Below are positions 1 to 7,017 of a stretch of 27,147 nucleotides of DNA, piece by piece; the stretch's first letter is position 1; the number at the start of each line of letters is the position of its first letter. A program made the translations under genes and the position numbers. The DNA lies in the NCBI GenBank assembly GCA_017452565.1, contig JAFTMF010000034.1, positions 1-27,147 of the forward strand. Direction: 5' to 3'. Origin of the DNA: Clostridia bacterium. GTDB taxonomy: Bacteria; Bacillota; Clostridia; Oscillospirales; CAG-272. Under the pieces are notes generated by a model. The model made no database searches and had not been told where the DNA came from. It saw only the letters and a program-made list of their open reading frames with translations.

Positions 1-45
1 ATGGAACGGAAAATGGACGAGCTGAGAGCATTTTTGGAAAACTAA
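1..45 (+). CDS. C-terminal end of a gene running in from the left edge
   Basis: Frame 1 is open from the first base to a TAA at 43-45 and would encode MERKMDELRAFLEN. The ATG at base 1 is probably internal, because no upstream sequence is available to show a ribosome binding site. The charged, helical tail would fit the end of a coiled-coil or regulator protein, but 14 residues cannot identify a family. The stop lies 24 bases before the next start on the same strand, so the two genes may be co-transcribed. Confidence 0.4.
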   Translation: MERKMDELRAFLEN

Positions 46-69
46 CGGCAACTTCTTACGGAGATACGT

Positions 70-684
70 ATGAAAAAAAGAATCGTATGGCTTTGCAGAG
101 TCATTGGTATGATTCTCGCAGTGCTCGGAGCAGGCGCAGTATTCTTTTTCACCCAATACACGGTTCTGCATCTTCCCCCGAAGGTCAGCGGGATTATGTT
201 AGACGGTGCTACGCCCGATGAGTTTTGTGAAACCGAGGGAAAAGACACGTGGTTGGAAGGGAAATATACGTCTGCTACGGTGGATAAGGACGGCTGTTTG
301 ATTTTGGTTTTGCGAAAGAAAGTAGCCGCAGAGTGGAAAAGCAGCTTCTACCCACTGCAAGTTTTGCAGTGTGTCTTGGGCAACACACGGGATATTGGCG
401 TGGAAGTGGACTATTCCGATGATTATCTGGAATTTCTGAAGGATGCCCACACCTGCGGATTCGATATTTCGGAAGACTATACCAAAATCGTTGAATCTCC
501 CGAGGACAACGGATGGTATTATCCCTTGATCGTTCCTGCTTGCATTGAAATGCAAGTGTTTATGGGAAAAACTTGCGACGAGATCATCGTTGAATATTGG
601 GAAGTAGACGAAAACGGCGAGACGCTGGACCACATCGTGGCATATCCGTCAAGCGATTCGGATATTGCCGATTCAAAAGACTAA
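70..684 (+). CDS. Membrane-anchored protein of unknown function
   Basis: This 204-residue protein was not recognised. It opens with a basic MKKR stretch and one hydrophobic segment at about residues 6-28, which reads as an uncleaved signal anchor; there is no lipobox. The rest (about 30-204) is acidic and soluble, and should lie outside the membrane. It has scattered cysteines (C53, C74, C101, C129, C158, C169), no repeat and no catalytic motif that I can see, and an acidic, serine/aspartate-rich end. The start is supported by GGAG six bases before the ATG. It sits 24 bases after the partial upstream gene and 65 bases before the GH123-like gene, so it may belong to one transcript with either. 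Function unknown. Confidence 0.75.
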   Translation: MKKRIVWLCRVIGMILAVLGAGAVFFFTQYTVLHLPPKVSGIMLDGATPDEFCETEGKDTWLEGKYTSATVDKDGCLILVLRKKVAAEWKSSFYPLQVLQCVLGNTRDIGVEVDYSDDYLEFLKDAHTCGFDISEDYTKIVESPEDNGWYYPLIVPACIEMQVFMGKTCDEIIVEYWEVDENGETLDHIVAYPSSDSDIADSKD

Positions 685-749
685 ACATCCGGGCAAATCC
701 CAACCGATTTGCTCTATGATAAACCTCACCAAGAGGGAAGGAGAAAATT

Positions 750-2411
750 ATGGCAGCTTTACAAATGAGAATGATCTCTTCTTTGGAAAAGTGCTTCTAC
801 GACGATCCTATTGACAGCAAAGCAGAGAAAACCAACTTTATGATGTTCCGAGGGGAGCGTCTGTCCTTTCAGGTAATGTGCCGAATGGACGATCCAAACG
901 CCGATATCCATCGGTGGTGCCCGATCGTACTGGGAGGTGCGCTGGCAAAGTACGCCACCGTTCGGCTGGTGTCCAACGTGCTGAATATGTACCCCACCTA
1001 TCCCAAAAATCCGGGAGGCGCATTCATCCGCACCGAGCCGGGGGCATATCCCGATCTTCTGCGTCCGCTGATCTACCCGAATTCGGTCTCGCTTCCTCAC
1101 AATCAAACCCACAGCCTGTGGGTGGATATCGAGCTCCCCGCAGGATTTGATGCAGGCACCTACGATATTTCGCTGTCCATCCTCCCCCATCCCGGGGCAG
1201 AGCCTTTTGGAACGGTGAGCGGTCAGGTGCAGGTGGTGGCAGCCGATCTCCCCGAGCAGACGCTGATTCACACCGAATGGTTCTACACCGACTCCATCGC
1301 AAATTATTACCATACCAAAGCATTTTCCGAAAAGCATTGGAAGTATATCGAAAGCTATCTGCGCACCGCTACCCGCAACGGCATTAATATGATCCTCACC
1401 CCCGTGTTCACTCCCGAGCTGGACACCTACGTAGGCGGGGAGCGACTCACCACCCAGTTGGTGGACATCGAGCTTGCTGAGGACGGCAGCTATCGCTTCG
1501 ATTTTGCAAAGCTCCACCGCTGGATCGATCTTTGCCTTGACTGCGGCGTAAAATATTTCGAAATCCCCCACTTCTTCACCCAATGGGGTGCACAAGCCAC
1601 GCCAAAAATCATCGTAAAGGTGAAGGGAAGAAATAAAAAATACTTCGGCTGGCACGTTGCCTCCACCGATCCTAAATACGCCGACTTTTTGGCGCAGTTC
1701 ATTCCCGCATTGCTGGCAGAATTCGACTCCCGTGGACTCAAGGATAAATGCATCTTCCACGTCTCCGACGAGCCCGGCCTCTCTCAGCTGGAGCACTACA
1801 AAAAGTGCAGAGATATGATTTCCCCCTACGTGGGCGATGCCCCCATCATTGACGCACTGACCCATCTGGAATTCTACACCAGCGGCGTGGTGAAAAAGCC
1901 CGTCCCCAACACCCGCGGTGCGCTGGATTTCTACCAAGCGGGCGTACCCGGTCTTTGGACCTACTACTGTGGCGGCGGCAGAGCAGGAGTGTCCGATCGT
2001 TCCATCTCTATGCCTGCGGCACGCACGAGAATCCTCGGCGTTCAGCTTTATCGCTACAATATCGAAGGATTCTTGCATTGGGGCTATAATTTCTACAATT
2101 CCTGCCATTCCTACACGCCAATGGATCCTTATGCCGGCCCCGACTGCGGCTACTTCACCCCCTCCGGTGACTGTTTCTTGGTCTATCCCGGCACCGATGG
2201 GCAGGCGTGGGAGTCGATTCGCTTAAACGCTCTGCGGGAAGCGATGGACGATATCCGTGCCCTTCGTCTGTACGAGGAAAAGTTCGGCCGTGAAGCCACC
2301 GAAGCGCTCCTTTTGGAAGGCACCGACGGCGAGCTGACCTTCACTCACTATCCCGATGATCCGAGTTATCTGATCAATCTGCGGGAAAAGATCGCAAAAG
2401 CGTTTCTGTAA
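750..2411 (+). CDS. GH123/DUF4091-type glycoside hydrolase-like protein
   Basis: The 553-residue protein has the layout of the DUF4091 family, now treated as the glycoside hydrolase 123 catalytic domain. An N-terminal beta-sandwich-like region (about 1-170) precedes a TIM-barrel-like region (about 175-490), and the C-terminal end carries the family-typical G(Q)AWESIRLNALREAMDD segment near 495-515. The motif HVSDEPG places adjacent acidic residues D340 and E341 where GH123 beta-N-acetylgalactosaminidases use an Asp-Glu pair for substrate-assisted catalysis. The characterised family members act on N-acetylgalactosamine, but most DUF4091 proteins have no proven substrate. No signal peptide is visible, so it should act in the cytosol, perhaps on imported oligosaccharides. 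GGAAGGAG sits seven bases before the ATG. A LysR gene follows on the same strand, but with its own promoter. Confidence 0.8.
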   Translation: MAALQMRMISSLEKCFYDDPIDSKAEKTNFMMFRGERLSFQVMCRMDDPNADIHRWCPIVLGGALAKYATVRLVSNVLNMYPTYPKNPGGAFIRTEPGAYPDLLRPLIYPNSVSLPHNQTHSLWVDIELPAGFDAGTYDISLSILPHPGAEPFGTVSGQVQVVAADLPEQTLIHTEWFYTDSIANYYHTKAFSEKHWKYIESYLRTATRNGINMILTPVFTPELDTYVGGERLTTQLVDIELAEDGSYRFDFAKLHRWIDLCLDCGVKYFEIPHFFTQWGAQATPKIIVKVKGRNKKYFGWHVASTDPKYADFLAQFIPALLAEFDSRGLKDKCIFHVSDEPGLSQLEHYKKCRDMISPYVGDAPIIDALTHLEFYTSGVVKKPVPNTRGALDFYQAGVPGLWTYYCGGGRAGVSDRSISMPAARTRILGVQLYRYNIEGFLHWGYNFYNSCHSYTPMDPYAGPDCGYFTPSGDCFLVYPGTDGQAWESIRLNALREAMDDIRALRLYEEKFGREATEALLLEGTDGELTFTHYPDDPSYLINLREKIAKAFL

Positions 2412-2465
2412 GCGATCTGCGGCTTTTATCGAAAAAAGCGAACGGTGGCAATCGGTTATTGATAT

Positions 2466-2494
2466 TTGTGTTTCCCGCACTTTCGTGCTATAAT
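2466..2494 (+). promoter_or_regulatory. Extended -10 promoter of the LysR gene
   Basis: TATAAT at 2489-2494 is preceded by TGC, forming an extended -10 box. A weak -35 (TTGTGT, 2466-2471) lies 17 bases upstream. Transcription would start near 2501, about 24 bases before the LysR start codon. It probably drives LysR and may also feed tdh and kbl. Confidence 0.6.
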
Positions 2495-2524
2495 GAAAAA
2501 GACGGTTTTCAGCAGGAGGTCTAT

Positions 2525-3436
2525 ATGACGATACAACAGTGTAAATACATATTGGAGATCGTGCGGATCGGTTCTTTCAGCGAAGCGGCCAAACAACTTT
2601 TTATCGCCCAATCCTCCCTCTCTGCCGCCGTCAAATCCTTGGAACGGGAGCTGAATATCCGCATTTTCGAGCGATCCAGCAACGGTGTTGACCTCACCGA
2701 CGAGGGATCGGAGTTCGTGCGCTACGCCAAAGCAATCGTGGCATCAGACGAGCTGGTTGCAGAGCGGTACAGTGCCCCCAAGGAAGCGGAAAAACTCTTC
2801 ATCGCCACCCAGCATTACGATTTCATCGCCGACGTGTTTGGCAATTTCGTGAAAAACACCGCATCCGAGCGCTATCGCTATGCGATCAAGGAAATTGAGA
2901 CTTACAACGTTATCCGTGAGGTGGAAAGTGCTATCAGCGACATTGGCATTATCGCCATCAAAGACGGCGATGCCGATATCATGAAGCGCTATCTCGGCAA
3001 ACGAAGCATCAGCTTCACCCCTCTCTTGGAGGCATCTCCCCACGTATTCTTCCGTCGGGAGCATCCGCTAGCAGGAAGTAAGCGGTTGTGCGGCGGCGAT
3101 CTCAAGGATTACCCCTACGTGTCCTACGAGCAGGGCGAGCAGAATTCCTCCTTCTTTACCGAGGAGATTACCGATGCGCTGATGATGGAAAAGCACATCG
3201 AAATCAGCGACCGTGCCACACTGATGAATCTGCTTTTGATCACCGACGCCTACACCGTAGGAACCGGCATTATGCCCTCTGCGCTGAACAAGGGCGACAT
3301 CGTCAGCATTCCCTTTGACAGCGGGGAGCATTACATCATCGGCTATCTGCTCAACGAAACCCGCAAGGTTTCGCCTATAACCGAGGGATTTATCGAGTAC
3401 CTGAAACAGTCAATCCAAGATATCGTCGACCAGTGA
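2525..3436 (+). CDS. LysR-family transcriptional regulator
   Basis: The 303-residue protein has the usual LysR length and order. An N-terminal winged helix-turn-helix (about 3-60) contains GSFSEAAKQLFIAQSSLS and the following VKSLERELNIRIFER, a classic LysR DNA-binding signature. A substrate-binding effector domain occupies about 85-300. I chose the ATG at 2525 because AGGAGGT ends four bases before it; the reading frame extends further up to a TTG at 2459, but that lies over the promoter. It is followed after 44 bases by tdh and kbl on the same strand with no terminator between, so it is a candidate regulator of threonine breakdown. The effector is unknown; LysR genes more often regulate divergent neighbours, so this link is inference. 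Confidence 0.9.
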   Translation: MTIQQCKYILEIVRIGSFSEAAKQLFIAQSSLSAAVKSLERELNIRIFERSSNGVDLTDEGSEFVRYAKAIVASDELVAERYSAPKEAEKLFIATQHYDFIADVFGNFVKNTASERYRYAIKEIETYNVIREVESAISDIGIIAIKDGDADIMKRYLGKRSISFTPLLEASPHVFFRREHPLAGSKRLCGGDLKDYPYVSYEQGEQNSSFFTEEITDALMMEKHIEISDRATLMNLLLITDAYTVGTGIMPSALNKGDIVSIPFDSGEHYIIGYLLNETRKVSPITEGFIEYLKQSIQDIVDQ

Positions 3437-3480
3437 TCGGCGGAGTATCAGTATCATATTAATTGAGGAGAACAGCATCA

Positions 3481-4524
3481 ATGAAAGCACTTGTGAAAAA
3501 GTATCCCGGCAAGGGCTTGTGGATGGAGGACGTTCCGGAGCCTCAGGTAGGCGAGAACGACGTCAAGATCAAGATCCACAAGACGGCAATCTGCGGTACG
3601 GACCTGCACATTTATAACTGGGACGAATGGTCCCAAAAGACCATCAAAACCCCTATGACCATCGGCCACGAATACGTTGGCGAGATCGTTGAGGTGGGCA
3701 AAAACGTAACCGGCTGGAAGGTGGGCGACGCCGTTTCCGGCGAGGGTCACATCGTTTGCGGCAGATGCAGAAACTGTCTGTCGGGCAACGGCCATCTGTG
3801 TAAGGACACCGTTGGCGTTGGTGTCAACCGGGACGGTGCATTTGCCGAATATCTGGTGATCCCCAAGGAAAACGTCCGCAAGTGCGAGAAGGACGTACCC
3901 GAAGAAATGTACGCCATCTTCGATCCCTTCGGCAATGCAGTCCATACCGCTCTGTCCTTCAATATGGCAGGCGAGGACGTGCTGATCACCGGCGCAGGCC
4001 CCATCGGCATTATGGCGGCAGCCGTTTGTAAGTTCGTGGGCGCAAGACACGTAGTCATCACCGATATCAACGATGACCGTCTGGAGCTGGCCAAGACGCT
4101 GGGCATTCAGCATACCGTGAACACCGCCAAGGAAGATCTCAGCGTAATTATGGAAAAGCTGTCCATCCGCGAGGGCTTTGACATCGGTCTGGAAATGTCG
4201 GGCAGTGAGATCGCCTTCAATACCATGATCGACCATATGGTACACGGCGGCAGAATGGCACTGCTGGGTCTGCTGAAGAGCGATGCCAAGATCGACTGGT
4301 CCAAGATCATCTTCAACGGTCTGATCATCAAGGGTATCTACGGCAGAGAAATGCACGAAACGTGGTACAAGATGTCCGCAATGCTGCAAGGCGGCCTGGA
4401 CATTTCCAATATTATCACCCACAGAATGGACGTGCGTGATTTCGAAGAAGGATTTGCTGCAATGAACAGCGGAAAATGCGGAAAGGTCATTTTAGACTGG
4501 ACCCACATCAATGAGGAGGCATAA
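3481..4524 (+). CDS. tdh: L-threonine 3-dehydrogenase
   Basis: This zinc-dependent, NAD-linked medium-chain dehydrogenase oxidises L-threonine to 2-amino-3-ketobutyrate in the cytosol. The 347-residue length matches the family. Catalytic zinc ligands are visible as C38 (in AICGTDLHIYNWDEW), H63 and E64 (GHEYVGE). The structural zinc site is the four-cysteine lobe C93, C96, C99 and C107. The Rossmann motif GAGPIG is at 171-176, with an acidic D195 at the end of the second strand that suits NAD over NADP. The ATG at 3481 follows GAGGAG with a ten-base gap; an in-frame TTG at 3463 lies before that site and is rejected. The next gene, kbl, starts two bases after the stop, so the two pathway steps are made together, and the reactive intermediate can be passed on directly. 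Confidence 0.96.
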   Translation: MKALVKKYPGKGLWMEDVPEPQVGENDVKIKIHKTAICGTDLHIYNWDEWSQKTIKTPMTIGHEYVGEIVEVGKNVTGWKVGDAVSGEGHIVCGRCRNCLSGNGHLCKDTVGVGVNRDGAFAEYLVIPKENVRKCEKDVPEEMYAIFDPFGNAVHTALSFNMAGEDVLITGAGPIGIMAAAVCKFVGARHVVITDINDDRLELAKTLGIQHTVNTAKEDLSVIMEKLSIREGFDIGLEMSGSEIAFNTMIDHMVHGGRMALLGLLKSDAKIDWSKIIFNGLIIKGIYGREMHETWYKMSAMLQGGLDISNIITHRMDVRDFEEGFAAMNSGKCGKVILDWTHINEEA

Positions 4525-4526
4525 GT

Positions 4527-5711
4527 ATGAAAAAAGCTGCACTTTCTATTTTCAAGGAAGTTTGTGAGACTATCGAAAAGGATGGTCTGACCAAAAACGA
4601 AAAGGTAATCACCACCAAGCAGGGCGCAAAGGTGGGACTGAATGACGGCAGAACCGTTGTGAATATGTGCGCCAACAACTATCTGGGCCTTGCCGATAAC
4701 GAAGAGGTTATCGCTGCTGCGAAGGCCAGCTATGACAGCCACGGCTACGGTCTGTCCTCTGTCCGCTTCATCTGCGGCACTCAGGATCTCCACAAGAATC
4801 TGGAGAAAAAGCTCAGCGAGTTCCTCGGCACCGACGATACCATCCTTTATTCCTCCTGCTTTGATGCAAACGGCGGTCTGTTCGAGACTCTGCTCACTGC
4901 AGAGGACGCTATCATCAGCGACGAGCTGAACCACGCTTCCATCATCGACGGCGTGAGACTGTGCAAGGCGCAGCGCTTCCGTTACAAGAACAACAATATG
5001 GCAGATCTCCGGGAAAAGCTGGAAGCTGCCAAGGATTGCCGCATCAAGCTCATCGCAACCGACGGCGTCTTCTCTATGGACGGTTTGGTAGCCGATCTGA
5101 AGTCGATCTGCGATCTGGCAGACGAGTACGATGCACTGGTGATGGTAGACGATAGCCACGCATCCGGCTTTATGGGCGCAACCGGCAGAGGCACTGCCGA
5201 GCATTGCGGCGTGCAGGGCAGAGTAGACATCATCACCGGTACCTTCGGTAAGGCACTGGGCGGTGCATCCGGCGGCTTCACCTCCGGCAGACAGGAGATC
5301 ATCGACCTGCTCCGTCAGCGCTCCCGTCCTTATCTCTTCTCCAACACCCTCGCTCCCGCAGTAGCGGCAGGCTCTCTCAAGGTGCTGGAGCTGATTGAAA
5401 ACGATACCACCAGACGGGAAAAGCTGTTCCGGAACACCAAGCTGTTTGCCGAGAAGATCAAAGAAATCGGTCTGGACGTCATCGACGGCGGTACGCCCAT
5501 TATCCCCATTATGCTCTACGACGAGCACAAGGCTGTTGAGATGGCAAAGCGTATGATGGAAAAGGGCGTTTACGTAGTCGCCTTCTCCTACCCCGTAGTC
5601 CCCAAGGGCAAGGCAAGAATCAGAACCCAGCTCTCCGCGGCACTGTCTGAAGAGGATATCCTCTACATCGTCAAGTGCTTCAAGGAAGTCAAGGAAGACC
5701 TTGGCTGGTAA
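4527..5711 (+). CDS. kbl: Glycine C-acetyltransferase (2-amino-3-ketobutyrate CoA ligase)
   Basis: This pyridoxal-phosphate enzyme of the alpha-oxoamine synthase family cleaves 2-amino-3-ketobutyrate with CoA to glycine and acetyl-CoA, completing the threonine dehydrogenase route. The 394-residue length fits. Visible landmarks are NYLGLA (51-56), the GYGLSSVRFICGTQ segment (73-86), VDDSHASG with cofactor-contacting D208 and H211, and the Schiff-base lysine K242 in TFGKALGG. 8-amino-7-oxononanoate synthase is a close relative, but the tight pairing with tdh decides the call. Its AGGAGG site lies inside the end of tdh and the gap is two bases, pointing to translational coupling. A long GC-rich hairpin follows the stop. 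Confidence 0.95.
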   Translation: MKKAALSIFKEVCETIEKDGLTKNEKVITTKQGAKVGLNDGRTVVNMCANNYLGLADNEEVIAAAKASYDSHGYGLSSVRFICGTQDLHKNLEKKLSEFLGTDDTILYSSCFDANGGLFETLLTAEDAIISDELNHASIIDGVRLCKAQRFRYKNNNMADLREKLEAAKDCRIKLIATDGVFSMDGLVADLKSICDLADEYDALVMVDDSHASGFMGATGRGTAEHCGVQGRVDIITGTFGKALGGASGGFTSGRQEIIDLLRQRSRPYLFSNTLAPAVAAGSLKVLELIENDTTRREKLFRNTKLFAEKIKEIGLDVIDGGTPIIPIMLYDEHKAVEMAKRMMEKGVYVVAFSYPVVPKGKARIRTQLSAALSEEDILYIVKCFKEVKEDLGW

Positions 5712-5722
5712 AGTACAATAGA

Positions 5723-5760
5723 TGCACACCCCCCACCTCGAACGAGGTGGGGGGTGTGTG
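5723..5760. terminator. Long GC-rich hairpin between convergent genes
   Basis: A perfect 16-bp inverted repeat (5725-5740 with 5743-5758) is separated by only AA, and G-T pairs extend it by two. It lies between kbl (+) and the lipoprotein gene (-), and could stop transcription from both sides. Neither strand has a clear U-run after the stem, so it is not a textbook intrinsic terminator. The core resembles the hairpin at 6988-7008. Confidence 0.55.
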
Positions 5761-5778
5761 TGATTCGATGCGTTATGG

Positions 5779-6525
5779 TTAGAGTCCAATCAGCATTGTA
5801 ATTAGATAACCGTCTTCAACAGGCTTCAGCAGTACTACGGCATCGCCCCATTCACGGGAAAATTCGATCAAATACGAACCGTCTGCGGCAGTCCAAGCAG
5901 ATTTGTATTCAGGCTCGAAGAAATAGCTATCGTTGGCGTAGTAATAATAAGAGTCATATTTGCTTAGATAATATACCCGGGGCAGAGGGAAATCCTTTCT
6001 TTGCTCACCCTGCAGCAGGGTGCTCATCTCTTCGTTGAACGGAACGCCCAGATATTGACGGGTAATTTCATCCAGCTGAGTGGACGTCCATTTGAATACG
6101 TCGTAATTGACCACGTCGGGTTTGCTCAAGAGTTCTCCCAGTGCGGTTTGCTCCTCTTCGGGGGCGCCGTGCCCCTCTCCCTGATAGCCGTAAATAAAGC
6201 CGTTCAGTTCAATCGTTTCGGGAGAGTAAAAGGTATAGCATCCCAGCAATGCGCGCACTTCTTCGGTGGCAATCCAGACTTTTATTGCTTCGAGCTCTTC
6301 GGCATTCAGCTCGCGCTCGATCGTGGGAAGCTTGTCGGCAGGGCAACCGGCATCCTGCATTTTGGTAAGCAGTAGATCGGCGGCGGTGGGCTCGGTCACA
6401 GGCTCGTTCGTGTCGGGTAATTTTTCGGTTGTAGTGGTAGTATCGGTAGCATCACCGTCCGCGCAGGAGAATAATAGAATCGCCGTGGCAGATAGGATCA
6501 GCAAGCAGGAAATTAGTTTTTTCAT
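5779..6525 (-). CDS. Lipoprotein of unknown function
   Basis: The 248-residue product has a lipoprotein signal peptide: basic MKK, a hydrophobic stretch, then LLFSC with the lipid-modified cysteine at C21. A threonine/glutamate/proline-rich linker (about 25-48) follows and should space the folded part (about 50-248) from the outer face of the membrane. That part is acidic, with tyrosine-rich runs near 185-200 and two cysteines (C60 and C96). No known domain was recognised. GGAAGGAG sits close before the ATG and overlaps the stop of the broken small gene upstream, so the two were probably coupled. The promoter at 6894-6922 should drive it through a structured leader. Function unknown; a sensing or cell-surface binding role is only a guess. 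Confidence 0.85.
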   Translation of the reverse strand: MKKLISCLLILSATAILLFSCADGDATDTTTTTEKLPDTNEPVTEPTAADLLLTKMQDAGCPADKLPTIERELNAEELEAIKVWIATEEVRALLGCYTFYSPETIELNGFIYGYQGEGHGAPEEEQTALGELLSKPDVVNYDVFKWTSTQLDEITRQYLGVPFNEEMSTLLQGEQRKDFPLPRVYYLSKYDSYYYYANDSYFFEPEYKSAWTAADGSYLIEFSREWGDAVVLLKPVEDGYLITMLIGL

Positions 6526-6529
6526 AGAG

Positions 6530-6771
6530 TTATTCTCCTTCCAACAATATAGGAATTAATATGGGATATTTATTAATTACAACCACTCTTGAATCATAAT
6601 TGCAGGTTCGGCACACATAATACTCGTCACCATTAATGGGTTTTAACGCGTGCATTACTGTGTTCCATGTTGCATTTTCACACAAATATTGCTGCAACGC
6701 ATTTTGAAGTTGAGTTTCTTTTGATTCGATAGTAGTATCCGAATATAATCTGCTTATTCAGAGTTTGCCAT
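6530..6771 (-). pseudogene. Small CxxC protein gene with a one-base frameshift
   Basis: A strong AAAGGAGG site stands before an ATG at 6771-6769, but that frame reads only MANSE and stops. A second frame is open for 75 codons from just after this stop to a TAA at 6532-6530, directly before the lipoprotein start, and includes EYYVCRTCNYDSRVVV, a CxxC knuckle-like motif. The span is 242 bases, two more than a multiple of three, so restoring one lost base gives an uninterrupted 80-residue protein. The lost base must lie within about 6757-6760: a shift further upstream would meet a TGA in the second frame. No slippery heptamer is present. A 41-residue product from an internal ATG is possible but has no ribosome site. 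A sequencing or assembly error is also possible. Confidence 0.65.
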
Positions 6772-6797
6772 AGGACTCGCCTCCTTTCTTTTAATGC

Positions 6798-6839
6798 AAA
6801 AAGCGACCTGAGGACTTGGATTAGTCCTCAGGTCGCTTT
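6798..6839 (-). terminator. Leader hairpin: intrinsic terminator or attenuator
   Basis: A perfect 17-bp stem (6800-6816 with 6823-6839) with a six-base loop is followed on the minus strand by a run of five U, two of them beyond the stem. It sits about 50 bases after the predicted transcription start and about 30 before the small gene, so it is inside the leader rather than after a gene. That placement favours attenuation. Confidence 0.65.
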
Positions 6840-6893
6840 CGCTGTTTCTGATCGGTGACTTTTCCAAGTATGGTCAGATTTATTCTTGATTAA

Positions 6894-6922
6894 ATTGTAG
6901 CAGATAATTTTGGGCTTGTCAA
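6894..6922 (-). promoter_or_regulatory. Near-consensus sigma-A promoter for the lipoprotein locus
   Basis: On the minus strand TTGACA (6922-6917) is followed by a 17-base spacer and TACAAT (6899-6894), with TGC just before the -10. Transcription should start near 6887, giving a leader of about 115 bases before the small gene. Confidence 0.8.
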
Positions 6923-6987
6923 TATCATTGTGTAAAATACTATTAATTGCACAATACCACTTCTTGGTTTTTGTATACTATCAATAA

Positions 6988-7009
6988 AACCTACCTCAAC
7001 GAGGTGGGG
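6988..7009 (-). terminator. Terminator of the aminotransferase operon
   Basis: Read on the minus strand, just after the aminotransferase stop, an 8-bp stem with one G-U pair (7008-7001 with 6997-6990) and a three-base loop is followed by TTTTATT. This fits an intrinsic terminator. Its core matches that of the hairpin at 5725-5758. Confidence 0.65.
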
Positions 7010-7017
7010 TTATCGTG

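Noticed and set aside
759..2108. 449-codon minus-strand frame opposite the GH123-like gene
   Set aside because: No ribosome site and no recognisable domain; the sense frame has strong family signs.
4338..5789. 483-codon minus-strand frame across tdh and kbl
   Set aside because: Antisense to two certain genes; spurious.
6755..6771. Programmed -1 frameshift joining MANSE to the CxxC frame
   Set aside because: No slippery heptamer, and the target frame has a TGA just before the join, so slippage would have to occur exactly at the stop; an indel is simpler.
6800..6839. T-box or known riboswitch in the lipoprotein leader
   Set aside because: No T-box antiterminator core or other conserved riboswitch motif was seen; only a simple hairpin with a possible alternative pairing.
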